The notes below the pieces were generated by a model. It was not told where the DNA came from. It saw only the letters and a program-made list of their open reading frames with translations, and searched no databases. From positions 1 through 64,000 of the forward strand of contig NZ_PQVF01000008.1 in assembly GCF_002920915.1 (NCBI RefSeq): a stretch of 64,000 bases of DNA, written 5' to 3'. This DNA is from Solitalea longa. GTDB taxonomy: Bacteria > Bacteroidota > Bacteroidia > Sphingobacteriales > Sphingobacteriaceae. This document shows, one piece after another, positions 8,691 to 18,673 of the stretch (the stretch's first letter is position 1; each line of letters starts with the position of its first letter). Both the position numbers and the translations under genes were made by a program.

Positions 8691-9437
8691 ATGAGAATAC
8701 TAATCACTAACGATGATGGAATATACAGTCCCGGTATTGCAGCTTTGGCAAAGATCGCCCTACAGTTCGGGGAAGTGTTTATTGTAGCTCCGGATGTGGA
8801 GCAATCGTCGATGGGGCATGCAGTTACCCACTCGCGCCCGCTGTCTGTTAAAAAATCGCCTATTACATTCGAAGGCATCGAAGCATTTAGGGTAAACGGA
8901 ACTCCTGCCGATTGTGTGGCATTAGGTACCCATATTTACACGCATATAGACCTGGTGCTGTCAGGAATTAACATGGGGATGAACATTGGCAACTCAATTT
9001 GGCACTCGGGAACACTTGCCGCCGCCAAACAGGCTGTTTTATTGGGAATAAAAGGAATTGCTTTCAGCACCTCAGTGGGCAGCACTGAACCAGATTTTGA
9101 AGCTTTAGCTTTACCGGTTGCTAATACATTAGAATCGTTGATCACTAAAACCGATTTCGGGCTATTCAACGTAAACGTCCCTCCTAACTCGCACGGGTTA
9201 CAATGGACACGGCAATCGGTACGATTGTATGATGGTAAAGTGGTTCCGGGTATTGATCCGATGGGTCGCAAGCATTATTGGTTTACGGTAATTCCGCTGG
9301 AAGAAACCGAAGAAGGAACTGACAGATGGGCCATTGAACATGATTTTATTTCGGTCACGCCATTAAGGTTAGATCTAACGAATGAAGAAGAGCTTAGAAA
9401 GATAAATAAGGAAGTTAATCAGGAAAAGGTGGAGTAA
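8691..9437 (+). CDS. surE: 5'/3'-nucleotidase SurE
   Basis: The N-terminus RILITNDDGIYSPGI carries the SurE metal-binding DD pair. VAPDVEQSSMGHAVT supplies the conserved serine/metal region and LSGINMGMNIG the conserved asparagine loop. Length (248 residues) is normal. SurE dephosphorylates nucleoside 5'- and 3'-monophosphates and short polyphosphates in the cytoplasm, with a stress or stationary-phase role in other bacteria. Confidence 0.95.
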   Translation: MRILITNDDGIYSPGIAALAKIALQFGEVFIVAPDVEQSSMGHAVTHSRPLSVKKSPITFEGIEAFRVNGTPADCVALGTHIYTHIDLVLSGINMGMNIGNSIWHSGTLAAAKQAVLLGIKGIAFSTSVGSTEPDFEALALPVANTLESLITKTDFGLFNVNVPPNSHGLQWTRQSVRLYDGKVVPGIDPMGRKHYWFTVIPLEETEEGTDRWAIEHDFISVTPLRLDLTNEEELRKINKEVNQEKVE

Positions 9438-9465
9438 AGTTCACTTATGGTGGCGACCCAACTCC

Positions 9466-9540
9466 CCTCCTAATTTAGGAGGAGCCGGGCGTGGTGAGCA
9501 ATCTCCCCTAACTCATCAATTGCCTAGAAGGGGTAAACAG
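9466..9540. repeat. G/C-biased intergenic hairpin element
   Basis: Between surE and pdeM lies CCTCCTAA (9466-9473), one base, then TTAGGAGG (9475-9482), followed by a GCCGGGCGTGGTG stretch and a second CCCCT...AGGGG pair. The composition differs from flanking AT-rich DNA and resembles dispersed intergenic repeats seen in related genomes. Only one copy is in this window, so mobility is not shown. It may also serve as a transcription stop between the convergent genes. Confidence 0.35.
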
Positions 9541-9579
9541 CTTCTCCCTCTACGATCTGTATTTCTTCTGAGAACACTT

Positions 9580-10221
9580 TTAAACTTCCTTCAGCTCGTG
9601 TTCTACAATAGCAAAAATTTTATCGGTAGAAGTAGTCTTAAGTGCGTGTCCACCGGTAAAATAGCCGAAACCCGGTAAAATGGCCTGCTGCTTTCCAATA
9701 ATAAAACAGGGTAGTTTAATAGCCTGGTTAGCTTTGCCTGTGATTTTCACCACCGGATGAATGTGCCCCGAAATAACATATTCATCAACATTGGAAAAGG
9801 ATTTTACCGGCTGATGCGCCAGCGTAAAAGGACCTACTTTAATAGTAGTTTGATGAACAGTTATTTTGAAATCTTCGTTGAAATTAGAAGGTAAACGATC
9901 ATGGTTCCCAAGTATGATTTGCATATCAATTGCCAGAAACTGTTTACGCCAGTTCAGAAACAGTTCCCATTCATGATTGATATCACTATGGAAGAGATCG
10001 CCTATGAAATAGATTCGTTTAGGATTACAAAAAGCCATTAACTGGTTCAGCCGTTCGAAGTTTTGCTGAATGGAGTTAGAAGGAACCGCATATCCGGCTT
10101 TACGAAAATGGGCTATTTTGCCGATGTGCAAATCGCTGATCAGCAACGTTTGTTCCTCTACCCAAAAGAGGGCCTTTTGAGGCAAAAGCTGCAATGTTTG
10201 GTCGCAAATGGTTATCGTCAC
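9580..10221 (-). CDS. pdeM: Ligase-associated DNA damage response endonuclease PdeM
   Basis: The 213-residue metallophosphoesterase has LLISDLHIGKIAHFRKAG (metal site DxH), YFIGDLFHSDINHEW (GDxxH), LGNHD and GHIHP, the complete calcineurin-like set. It overlaps the upstream helicase gene by 4 bp, the arrangement typical of the bacterial repair cluster with an ATP-dependent ligase, a beta-CASP exonuclease and a Lhr-like helicase. The ligase and exonuclease are not in this window. Its role in DNA repair is inferred from that context. Confidence 0.88.
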   Translation of the reverse strand: MTITICDQTLQLLPQKALFWVEEQTLLISDLHIGKIAHFRKAGYAVPSNSIQQNFERLNQLMAFCNPKRIYFIGDLFHSDINHEWELFLNWRKQFLAIDMQIILGNHDRLPSNFNEDFKITVHQTTIKVGPFTLAHQPVKSFSNVDEYVISGHIHPVVKITGKANQAIKLPCFIIGKQQAILPGFGYFTGGHALKTTSTDKIFAIVEHELKEV

Positions 10222-12668
10222 TTTTCTAACTGTTCTATTAATTTATTCACCCTGTCGGCCAGTTTTTCCGAAGTAACTTCCTCCCGCAACCTATCCACCA
10301 TAATTGGAAAGCTAAACGGACTAGGGCGATCGGGAAAGGTAAATATCACATTTTGCTCTTTTATTCTCAGCAAAGCATTACGTAAACGTGTTTCCTCCAA
10401 CTGCTGGTCGAGTATTTCCCTATACGATTGCTGGAGCAATAAGTTGTCTTTTTCATGCTCACTGATCACCTCAAATAATAATGACGAAGATGCCTGCAAA
10501 TGACTGGCTTTAACAGATTTACCGGGATACCCCTGAAACAGCAAGCCCGAAATTGCTGCAATTTCCCTGAACTTTCGCCTTGCCATTTCATTGGCATTTA
10601 TACTTAAAAAAATATCCTCAATTAGGTTTTCGGTTGAAAACAGGTCATGCTCTTCCAACAGTTCATCCAATCGTACCGGCGAATCGGTTAGCAGTTCGAA
10701 ACCATAATCGTTCATGGCCAGTGAAAAGGTAATAGGCATAATTCGGCTAATGCGAAAAGCAATTAAAGCCGCCATGCCTTCATGCACCAATCGCCCTTCG
10801 AAAGGAAAAATAAAGATATGATAACCTTCATCAGTCTGGCATTGTTCAATTAATAATTCGGTATGATGTGGTATTGCCGAACGCTCCTGCTGCAACGCCA
10901 ACAGTGGCTTTAGTTTTTTCATTTCGGGCTGTGTAAATGATTGCCCCAGGGCCTCATCCAAGCGTTTTCGAATATAAACCGCGAGCTGCGATGAAAGTGG
11001 AACCCGTCCTCCCATCCACCTGGGCACCAAAGCCTTTTGTGCATTGGTTTTTCTAACTTCCGCAACCATCCCTCGTACCCGGATCAGTTCGAGATGCATT
11101 CCTCCAAAGGAAAATACACTTCCAGGTTTCATTCTCGATATAAAGCCTTCTTCTACTGAGCCCAGGTATCGCCCATTTACGGTTTTAATTTTCATTGCCG
11201 CATCTGAAACAATGGTACCCATACTCAGGCGATGCCTCAGGGCCACTCTCCTATCCTTAACTGTAAACAAATCGTCAACCTTTTCCACCTTTTTAAATTC
11301 ATCATAAGCTACCAGTGATGAACTTCCGGTAGTGATAAAACCAAGCAACCAATCCCACTCTTTGCGGGTTAGAAATTGAAAAGCATGCGTTTTACTAACC
11401 TGCTCATATAACTCCTGTTCCCTGAATCCTTCGCCAACGGCCAGTGTTACCATAAATTGAGCCAGCACATCTATCGCATGTGCAATCGGGACCCTTTCTT
11501 CCAGCACATTATTCTTTACCCCATCTCGCAAAGAGGCACCCTCAATAAGCTCCAATGAATGTGTAGGTACAAAGTAAATCTTACTTACAGCTCCCGGATG
11601 GTGGCCGCTACGGCCGGCTCGCTGCAAGAAACGTGAAATACTCTTTGGACTTCCAACCTGGATTACGGTATCAACAGGGCGAAAATCAACCCCTAAATCG
11701 AGACTTGAAGTACAGATCACCAGTTTCAGACGCCCTGTATGCAAGTTATCTTCCACCCAGTCTCTGATATTGCGATCTAAAGAACCATGATGGAGGGCCA
11801 CCAGGCCGGCCATTTCGGGATATTGCTCCAATAATACCCGGTACCAGATCTCCGTTTGTGAGCGAGTATTGGTAAACAATAAAGTCGACTTATTTTGATT
11901 GACCACCGGCATTACTTTATCCAGCAGGTTAATGCCGAGATAACCGGCCCAGGGCATCAGCTCTATGGTGTCGGGCAAAATGGATTCTACTTCCACCTTC
12001 TTTATGATTCCTGATCTGACAATAACCGATTGGTGCCTATTGGTATGTTTGCCTAAAAGCACATCAAGTGCCTGTTCAATATTGCCAATGGTAGCCGACA
12101 TGCCCCAAATTTGTAGCCGTTGCTGCAAATTTTTAAGGTACATAAGGCCCAGTTCAACCTGAATTCCCCTTTTGGTGCTCAATAATTCGTGCCATTCGTC
12201 AACAACAATCAGCTTCAGTTCCTTAAAAAATACAGAGTTATTTTTCTGCGTAAAAAGCATGTGCAAACTTTCAGGTGTTATAAGCAACACTTCAGGAAGT
12301 TCTTTTTTTTGTAATGCTTTCTCCTTCGCACTGCTATCGCCTGTGCGAATGCCAACACGCCATGGAAGTTCCAATTCATCGCAAACCTGCTGCATGCTTC
12401 GCTGCAAATCGCGGGTTAAGGCACGCAAAGGCGTTATCCATAAAACCTGTAGTTGAGATGCTCTTTTTGTTTTATAATCAGAGGTGGAATTAATGTATTG
12501 AATTAAGGCGGGAAGAAAAAGTGAAAAGGTTTTGCCTGAACCGGTGGGGGCATTCACCAAGCCATTAAATCCTTTTAAATAGGCATCAATGCTTTGCTGT
12601 TGAAAACCAGCCAGTTTCCAACCTTTTCCAACTAACCAATCTCTTAATATTTTTTCGCCTGGGGTCAT
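10218..12668 (-). CDS. Ligase-associated DNA damage response DEXH-box helicase (Lhr core type)
   Basis: The 816-residue superfamily 2 helicase has a Walker A in NAPTGSGKTFSLFLPAL (about residue 38), motif II as VVDEWHEL, motif III as GMSATIG, and motif VI in FLQRAGRSGH. The C-terminal half has the winged-helix and Lhr-specific beta-rich region. Length and layout match the ligase-associated DEXH family, not full-length Lhr (about 1500 residues). It is translationally coupled to pdeM by a 4-bp overlap. Substrate is presumably branched or damaged DNA. Confidence 0.9.
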   Translation of the reverse strand: MTPGEKILRDWLVGKGWKLAGFQQQSIDAYLKGFNGLVNAPTGSGKTFSLFLPALIQYINSTSDYKTKRASQLQVLWITPLRALTRDLQRSMQQVCDELELPWRVGIRTGDSSAKEKALQKKELPEVLLITPESLHMLFTQKNNSVFFKELKLIVVDEWHELLSTKRGIQVELGLMYLKNLQQRLQIWGMSATIGNIEQALDVLLGKHTNRHQSVIVRSGIIKKVEVESILPDTIELMPWAGYLGINLLDKVMPVVNQNKSTLLFTNTRSQTEIWYRVLLEQYPEMAGLVALHHGSLDRNIRDWVEDNLHTGRLKLVICTSSLDLGVDFRPVDTVIQVGSPKSISRFLQRAGRSGHHPGAVSKIYFVPTHSLELIEGASLRDGVKNNVLEERVPIAHAIDVLAQFMVTLAVGEGFREQELYEQVSKTHAFQFLTRKEWDWLLGFITTGSSSLVAYDEFKKVEKVDDLFTVKDRRVALRHRLSMGTIVSDAAMKIKTVNGRYLGSVEEGFISRMKPGSVFSFGGMHLELIRVRGMVAEVRKTNAQKALVPRWMGGRVPLSSQLAVYIRKRLDEALGQSFTQPEMKKLKPLLALQQERSAIPHHTELLIEQCQTDEGYHIFIFPFEGRLVHEGMAALIAFRISRIMPITFSLAMNDYGFELLTDSPVRLDELLEEHDLFSTENLIEDIFLSINANEMARRKFREIAAISGLLFQGYPGKSVKASHLQASSSLLFEVISEHEKDNLLLQQSYREILDQQLEETRLRNALLRIKEQNVIFTFPDRPSPFSFPIMVDRLREEVTSEKLADRVNKLIEQLEK

Positions 12669-12834
12669 AAAAAATACGATGGATTACAAAATCGAACCAT
12701 TGAATATTATTTAGGCAAAAATGGGACAGCTTATTCTAAGGGGAAAAAGTTCCCCTCTCATTTGAAGGTATTTTCAGCAATTTATAAAAAGGGATAAATA
12801 GGCCGAAATATATGAGGAAGATCATATTTTATCC

Positions 12835-12873
12835 ATAAAAAAGAAAGCACCAGACCAGGATTGGTCTGATGCT
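12835..12873 (-). terminator. Terminator of the glycosidase operon
   Basis: Reading the minus strand, AGCA/TGCT and CAGACCA/TGGTCTG (12846-12857 with 12862-12873) form a stem with one internal mismatch and a GGAT loop, followed by TTTC and a run of T. It lies 113 bp past the stop of the GH5 gene. The rest of the 12669-12985 gap holds only a small AGGGGAA/TTCCCCT hairpin at 12739-12756 and AT-rich sequence; no gene was seen. Confidence 0.8.
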
Positions 12874-12985
12874 AAACATAATTAATTGATAAATTGGTTG
12901 AAGCGTTAAATATAAGACTTTCGCTATAATTACGAAACCTTTTATTTACGATTTATTTATATTGAATTAACACTGATTTTCATTA

Positions 12986-14734
12986 TTAAATTTTAGCAAA
13001 TCGGAAAGATTTAAAATAAAACCCTCCTTTATCAAACTTAATCTTCAACTTGTTAAGCCCTGATTTCAAGCTAATTCCAGCGCTTTTAATTTCCTGCCAT
13101 TTCCCCGCTTCACCTTTTACAGGCACTTCTATTGTGACAGCTTTTGGTTCATCATTTACAAAAACTGAAATTTTTCCGGCAGTAGAATCTGCAGAAACCA
13201 ACAGATTTAGGGAATATTTTCCCCCATCGGCTACATTTATTGTGTATTGGAGCCATTCTCCATCTTCAATTTTAAACACAAAATGATCTTCACCTTCTTT
13301 CTGAATATCCACTCCATCGTTACGGTATATCCTTCCCTTATTACCTACCGTATTTACACCAGGAGTATAATGATAACTGGCGGAATCGGCATCATAATAA
13401 GCATAACGCTGGCGTCCCAAATCATAGTCCACCGCATTGATAATCGTATTTTGTTTAATAAGATGTTTCTTGAACGGAATCGTTTCGATTGACTGCACCT
13501 GACGAAACATCGCATCGATCACATCTTTATGATAAACATTATTCTCTATTTTCAGGTTTTCAGCCAGTTCATCCAGTGTGGCCTGAGCTTCAGCGGCGGA
13601 TGGCTTCTCTCCCTTTCCTGTCCAATAATCAACCAGCTGTTGATATCCGGGCGTTATTTTGATCTCCATAGGATTATTCGAACCCATTTTTTTCAACTGC
13701 CACCAGGCCCAGCCAATATCGTTCGCTTCCACCATACTGATCAGTTGAGTGTACCAGGTATTAGAATTCTCTCCCGACTCTCCCATCCACAAAGGCATAT
13801 TGTTGGCTTTTTGCAGATCAAGGAAACCTTGAATGCTGGGCTGGTCATTAAAATTGCCATACTTGTGAAAGCTCACCGCCATATTATCATCCCACAATGG
13901 CATTACTCCATGATAATTATTACCAAAGGCATTCCCTTCAATAATAATAATGTGTTTGCTATCAACCTCGCGTATAGCCTTAGTAATATCCATCATCAAT
14001 TGACGCAGTGGCTTATTTTCTTTCTCCTGATTCCCTATTCTATCCTTTGGATAGGTAAAGCCCCAATTAGGTTCGTTAATAATATCATAGCCGCCAATGT
14101 AAGGCTCGTTTGCATAGCGTTGAGCAAGTTTTTTCCAAAGCGCCACTGTTTTTAAGCGATTCGCTTCACTCTCCCATATGGAAGGCTTAGCAGGATCACG
14201 ATCTGAAATAGCCAGATCATTTCCCTGCCCGCCTGGAGCCGCATGCAAATCTAAGATCAGGTATAGATGATTGGCTTTACACCAGTTCAACAAACTGTCG
14301 GTCAAGGCAAAGCCAGTTTCCAGCCAGGTATTTTGTCCTGCCACGGGTTCCTTCTCAACAGGAAGCGTATAAAGGTTATAATGCATTGGCAATCGAACAG
14401 AATTGAAACCCCAGGCCGCCAACGAATCAATATCCTTTTTGGAGGTATGATCATTCAGCCACTTGGTATAAAACTCATCGGTTTTGACTTTACCAATCAG
14501 CGCCTGTATACTATCCCTGATCTTATATTGCTGACCAATAGTCCCCAGTTTAAACATGTAACCTTCCTGCAGCATCCATCCTCCCAAACCCATACCTCGC
14601 AGTATCACTTTTTTACCTTTTTCGTTAACAATAAGCTTCCCTTGGGTTTTTAAAAAACCCTGACCTGCTACTGCAAAAGGCATAAAAAAGAGCATGAAAC
14701 CAATCATGCTCTTATGTAATTTCAATTTTTTCAT
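12986..14734 (-). CDS. Exported GH5 glycosidase with C-terminal CBM6-like domain
   Basis: The start is taken at ATG 14734, which gives a clean signal peptide (MIGFMLFFMPFAVAGQ); an ATG at 14755 would overlap the preceding stop. The catalytic domain has the GH5 signatures: RGMGLGGWMLQEGYM, SVRLPMHYNLY, LDLHAAPGGQGND, the acid/base Glu in DIINEPNWGF (about 221) and the nucleophile Glu in LWMGESGEN (about 319). Residues from about 430 to the end form a jelly-roll carbohydrate-binding module (DGEWLQYTINVADGGKYSLNLLV). The start resembles exo-beta-1,3-glucanase-type GH5 proteins; the exact bond is inferred from the GH16/GH30 neighbours. It is the last gene of the operon, 14 bases after GH30. Confidence 0.88.
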   Translation of the reverse strand: MKKLKLHKSMIGFMLFFMPFAVAGQGFLKTQGKLIVNEKGKKVILRGMGLGGWMLQEGYMFKLGTIGQQYKIRDSIQALIGKVKTDEFYTKWLNDHTSKKDIDSLAAWGFNSVRLPMHYNLYTLPVEKEPVAGQNTWLETGFALTDSLLNWCKANHLYLILDLHAAPGGQGNDLAISDRDPAKPSIWESEANRLKTVALWKKLAQRYANEPYIGGYDIINEPNWGFTYPKDRIGNQEKENKPLRQLMMDITKAIREVDSKHIIIIEGNAFGNNYHGVMPLWDDNMAVSFHKYGNFNDQPSIQGFLDLQKANNMPLWMGESGENSNTWYTQLISMVEANDIGWAWWQLKKMGSNNPMEIKITPGYQQLVDYWTGKGEKPSAAEAQATLDELAENLKIENNVYHKDVIDAMFRQVQSIETIPFKKHLIKQNTIINAVDYDLGRQRYAYYDADSASYHYTPGVNTVGNKGRIYRNDGVDIQKEGEDHFVFKIEDGEWLQYTINVADGGKYSLNLLVSADSTAGKISVFVNDEPKAVTIEVPVKGEAGKWQEIKSAGISLKSGLNKLKIKFDKGGFYFKSFRFAKI

Positions 14735-14748
14735 CGTAAAGTATATTG

Positions 14749-16155
14749 TTACCAAACGTAGGTAGCTCCAGATTGTGCATCGAGCGATAATTTCACAATT
14801 TGATTGTTAAATCGTATCGAAAACGATTGATTAGTTGGTGCATTGTTATACACTATTAAAACATATTTCCCCTGTGGCGTTTTATAAGCCACATTTGGAA
14901 GTTCAACGGATGTATTTGAAGTTATACGAACCGATCCAGGACGAACAAATTTTGCCGCATGGGCAATGGTGTAATAAGCCGGATTGCGGGTTACTTTATC
15001 GCCGTCAATAGTTACTGCTCCTAAGCATCGGTCGCATCCGCCCCTATCAGTAAATGGTGTTAATTGAAGATTGCTCGTAAGGTTCCACTCTAAAACAGTT
15101 TTACTCCAATTGCGAGGTGCACCAATAATCAGATCATTCATATGAAAGGCAAAATCTTGGGGCAAATTACCCGGTGATCCAAACCATTGTTCAGTGAAAT
15201 AAACATTCTTATCAGAGTGCGCATTGTGCACTTCTGTTAAAGCATCAATTTTACCACCGTATAAATGGAATGCCGAACCGTCCACATATTTTTTAGCCTC
15301 CGGATCATTTAAAATAGAAATTGGATAATCAGGACGATCGCAATTATGATCGTATATAATGATCTTGGTTTTAACACCAGCCTTTTTAAAAGCCGGTCCC
15401 AAATGCTTTTTCACAAATATTGCCTGATCAGCCGCCAGCATCAACAAACTTGGATTATTGCCCGGATGCAAAGGCTCGTTTTGAACCGTTAGCGCATCTA
15501 TAACAATACCCTGCGCTTTTATTACCTGAATGTATTTCACTAAATAAAGCGCATACGCATCATAAAATTCAGGCTTTAGACTACCACCACGTGTATCGTT
15601 ATTGGTTTTCATCCATTTTGGTGGCGACCAGGGAGAAGCTAAAAACTTAATTTTCGGATTGATAGCAAGGATCTCTTTAATAACAGGAATTAAGTTCTTT
15701 TTATCCGGTCCCAAATCAAATTTCTTCATCTCCACATCGGTTTCCCCCTCAGGCAAATCATCATAAGAGAAAACATGATCATTTAAATCAGAAGCGGCAA
15801 CACTTAAACGTAAATAGCTGGTTCCAATTTGATTACCATCCGTTCCAAAAAGCTCATTGAGCAATGCGGTGCGAGCAGCCTGGCTCATTCCCATTAAATG
15901 ATCGGCACTACCGCCGGTAAGCGTATAACCAAAACCATCTATCGACTGATAGGTTTCTTTAGGATTTACATCGATAATTAGGCCGGTGTTTGAACGGGTG
16001 CTGAACTGTAGTGATTGAGGCTGCTTTTGAAATAAAACAGATTTAGCCGGATCTGTTATCCAGCTTTCAACTGTCCCATTTTTTTGACTATAGCCAATAT
16101 TGGCATAAACTACAAACAGTGCACAAACTAAACTGCTTTTTAATAATGCTTTCAT
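14749..16155 (-). CDS. Exported GH30 glycosidase (second of two)
   Basis: The 468-residue protein has a signal peptide (SLVCALFVVYANIGYSQ) and a GH30 catalytic core: YQSIDGFGYTLTGGSA, FLASPWSPPKWMKTN, acid/base Glu227 in LTVQNEPLHPGN and nucleophile Glu322 in VYFTEQWFGSPG. A short beta-domain follows at the C-terminus. GH30 enzymes of this kind hydrolyse beta-1,6-glucan or beta-glucosides. It shares the fold but little close sequence with the neighbouring GH30 at 16246, so this is an old divergence, not a recent duplicate. It is the third gene of the four-gene operon and probably acts in the periplasm or at the surface. Confidence 0.9.
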   Translation of the reverse strand: MKALLKSSLVCALFVVYANIGYSQKNGTVESWITDPAKSVLFQKQPQSLQFSTRSNTGLIIDVNPKETYQSIDGFGYTLTGGSADHLMGMSQAARTALLNELFGTDGNQIGTSYLRLSVAASDLNDHVFSYDDLPEGETDVEMKKFDLGPDKKNLIPVIKEILAINPKIKFLASPWSPPKWMKTNNDTRGGSLKPEFYDAYALYLVKYIQVIKAQGIVIDALTVQNEPLHPGNNPSLLMLAADQAIFVKKHLGPAFKKAGVKTKIIIYDHNCDRPDYPISILNDPEAKKYVDGSAFHLYGGKIDALTEVHNAHSDKNVYFTEQWFGSPGNLPQDFAFHMNDLIIGAPRNWSKTVLEWNLTSNLQLTPFTDRGGCDRCLGAVTIDGDKVTRNPAYYTIAHAAKFVRPGSVRITSNTSVELPNVAYKTPQGKYVLIVYNNAPTNQSFSIRFNNQIVKLSLDAQSGATYVW

Positions 16156-16245
16156 TTCTTGTCTAACAATTCTTTACCCGATAAAAACAATAAAATCTAT
16201 TTAATAAGTGCACTAGTGGAGTTAAAACCATTGTTTACCTTTTAT

Positions 16246-17694
16246 CTATTCGATAATTAACGTACTAATTGAATGTGCGGCGCTAGTTGCCGAAGCAATA
16301 TTTCCATTAATTGAAATATTATATGGTAAGCTATCATCCGAACGATTCATTACAATAACCGCCACTTTTCCATCGGAATTAATAAATGCTGTAGTTAACA
16401 GTTTATCACGATTTGACGATGCAATAATGCGTTTTGCGCCCGGACGAACAAACTTTGAAAAGTGCGCGAAATAGTAATATGAATTGGTATAGATCAGTTT
16501 ATCATTTTTTGTATCGGCATGAAGTGGGGCGTAACATAAATTGCCCACATGGTTTGGTCCACCGGTTTCATCCAATAAAACGTTCCAATCGGTCCATGCG
16601 CAGGTTCCGTTATTAAAGTCGTTCACCATTGAATAACCATATCGCTCGCCTAATGTCCAATCATCAACATTATTTAATTTAAAAACCTCTTTACATCCTT
16701 CGGTGAACACCAAATTCGTTTCAGGATAAGTTTCGTGAACTCTTTTTACGTTATCGAACTGCATGCCGCTACCAGTCCAGGTTTCGTACCAGTGATAACC
16801 AATGCCCCAAACATATTTAGCAGCTTCAGGATCATCTAAGATGGTGCTGGCACGCTGGTAAATCAGGTCACGGTTATGATCCCATGCAATCAGTTTCTTA
16901 TTGTCCATACCTGCTTTTTTAAGCGTTGGGCCTAAATAACCTTTAATAAAATCACGCTCATCGTCAGCAGTATAAATACACGACTCCCAGGATTGCTTAG
17001 CCATTGGTTCATTTTGAACAGTTAAGCCCCAAACCGGTATGCCCAATGCTTCGTATGTCTGAATAAATTTCACGTAATAGTTGGCCCATGCCTGGCGATA
17101 CTCAGGCAATAATTTACCGCCCTGCAACATGTTGTTGTTATCCTTCATCCATGCAGGTGGACTCCATGGAGACACAAACGTTGTCAACTGACCGCCAGCA
17201 GCTGCAATGGCTTGTTTAATTAATGGAATACGGAACTTTTTATCGTGATTAACGTCAAAACTCTTCAGCTCTTTGTCGTTATCCTTAACATACGTGTAGG
17301 TGTCACTGCTAAAGTCGCAGCTATTGATATGTGTACGCGCCAATGAATAACCGGCACCTTTATCTTTATCGTAGCAAGCTGTTAAGAACTCCTGCTGCTT
17401 TTCTTTCGAAAGTTTAGCAAAGGTTTCAGCTGCGGCATCGGTAATTGCCCCGCCAATTCCATAGATGGTTTGAAAGGTTTTAGATGGGTCAACAAAAATG
17501 GTTACCTCAGTTTCGAAAGGTTGACCATGGGCTTTAAACTCCGATGTTCCGTTTGGAGATAAGCGCAGTTCCGATTGCTTAGCTGTGGTATAAACCGTTA
17601 CTTTTTTACCATCAGTGCTGTACTTTTGTTGGGCACCTACTGAAAGTACTGAGGAGGCCAGTAACAGTGTTAAAATTGGTTGTTTCATTTTCAT
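16246..17694 (-). CDS. Exported GH30 glycosidase, likely endo-beta-1,6-glucanase type
   Basis: The 482-residue protein has a signal peptide (ILTLLLASSVLSVGAQQ). Its core includes FQTIYGIGGAITDAAAETF, FVSPWSPPAWMKDNNNM, acid/base Glu229 in LTVQNEPMAKQSWESC, WDHNRD, and nucleophile Glu332 in LVFTEGCKEVF. The QSWESC and GIGGAITDAAAE motifs are shared with glucosylceramidase and beta-1,6-glucanase members of GH30. It sits between GH16 and the second GH30 with gaps of 121 and 90 bp on one strand. Substrate inferred: the beta-1,6 branches or chains of laminarin or fungal glucan. Confidence 0.9.
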   Translation of the reverse strand: MKMKQPILTLLLASSVLSVGAQQKYSTDGKKVTVYTTAKQSELRLSPNGTSEFKAHGQPFETEVTIFVDPSKTFQTIYGIGGAITDAAAETFAKLSKEKQQEFLTACYDKDKGAGYSLARTHINSCDFSSDTYTYVKDNDKELKSFDVNHDKKFRIPLIKQAIAAAGGQLTTFVSPWSPPAWMKDNNNMLQGGKLLPEYRQAWANYYVKFIQTYEALGIPVWGLTVQNEPMAKQSWESCIYTADDERDFIKGYLGPTLKKAGMDNKKLIAWDHNRDLIYQRASTILDDPEAAKYVWGIGYHWYETWTGSGMQFDNVKRVHETYPETNLVFTEGCKEVFKLNNVDDWTLGERYGYSMVNDFNNGTCAWTDWNVLLDETGGPNHVGNLCYAPLHADTKNDKLIYTNSYYYFAHFSKFVRPGAKRIIASSNRDKLLTTAFINSDGKVAVIVMNRSDDSLPYNISINGNIASATSAAHSISTLIIE

Positions 17695-17815
17695 AATAGC
17701 ATTTTATGGTTGCAGGTTATTAAATTTATCAATTTCAACAATTTTTATGTTGAAGATTTCGGTACTCTTTTAGGTTCTTCCAGATATAAAACAAGAGTTA
17801 AGGACTACAAAAAGC

Positions 17816-18673
17816 CTATTTATCAATCATTTTATATACTCTCACGTAATCAACTTCCATTGCCGCAGGGAAAGCCGAATCATCCATCCCCTGAGCTCCA
17901 CCCCAGTCACCACCTACAGCCAGGTTCATTAATATATGGAAGCGTTTATCAAACGGCCATACTTTATAGCCCTTACCCTCATTTACAAATTCAAACACCT
18001 GAACATCATCAATAAAACCTCTGAGTGCATAAGGCGTCCAATCAAGACGATATTTGTGAAAATCGGAAGTGGCGGTTGGAATTGTTTTAGTACTTGTTTT
18101 TTGGGTATTGATCTTAAAGTAATAAGCTTCTGTATGCGCAGTAACGTGAATTACATTTGGATCATAACCCACATGCTCCATAATGTCTATTTCGCCCGAC
18201 TGAGGCCAGCCTCCGTACACCCAATCGGTTGGCAGCATCCATAAAGCAGGCCAGGTTCCTTTACCCGTAGGAAGCTTGGCTTTGATCTCTATTCTACCAT
18301 ATAAAAAATCACCTTTGCCTCTTGAAACTACACGTGCAGAAGTGTATTCTCTGCCGCCCATTGATTGTTTCTTTGCGGTAATGGTGAGTTTACCGTTAGC
18401 AACTGAGGCATTTTCAATTGTATTGGTATAATATTCAAGCTCGTTGTTTCCCCAACCCGAACCGCCAGTATCATATCCCCATTTATCGGTAGCAGGCAAT
18501 CCTTCGTAATCAAACTCATCAGCCCAAACAGGTGTGGCTTCAAATTGCCATCCTTTATCTGACGGTGCTTCCGGAAGGTTAGGATAATAGGCAGTTTCTT
18601 CTTTCTTTTTGCCCGAACAGGCTAACACACCGAATATAAGTATCGACCATGTTGCTAATCTTATTTTTTTCAT
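17816..18673 (-). CDS. GH16 beta-1,3-glucanase (laminarinase-type) lipoprotein
   Basis: The N-terminus has a lipobox ending in Cys19 (ILIFGVLACSGKKK), so the enzyme is predicted to be membrane-anchored. The GH16 domain fills the rest: WADEFDYEGLP, NNELEYYTNT, and the catalytic motif SGEIDIMEHVG with Glu161, Asp163 and Glu166, then WTPYALRGFIDD and FHILMNLAVGGDWGG. The EIDIMEH form is that of laminarinases and lichenases. As first gene of the operon it probably makes the initial endo-cuts in beta-1,3-glucan. Confidence 0.93.
   Translation of the reverse strand: MKKIRLATWSILIFGVLACSGKKKEETAYYPNLPEAPSDKGWQFEATPVWADEFDYEGLPATDKWGYDTGGSGWGNNELEYYTNTIENASVANGKLTITAKKQSMGGREYTSARVVSRGKGDFLYGRIEIKAKLPTGKGTWPALWMLPTDWVYGGWPQSGEIDIMEHVGYDPNVIHVTAHTEAYYFKINTQKTSTKTIPTATSDFHKYRLDWTPYALRGFIDDVQVFEFVNEGKGYKVWPFDKRFHILMNLAVGGDWGGAQGMDDSAFPAAMEVDYVRVYKMIDK

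Noticed and set aside
13529-14155. A 208-codon plus-strand frame opposite the GH5 gene
   Set aside because: It lies wholly antisense to a gene with clear catalytic motifs, and its own sequence shows no recognisable domain.
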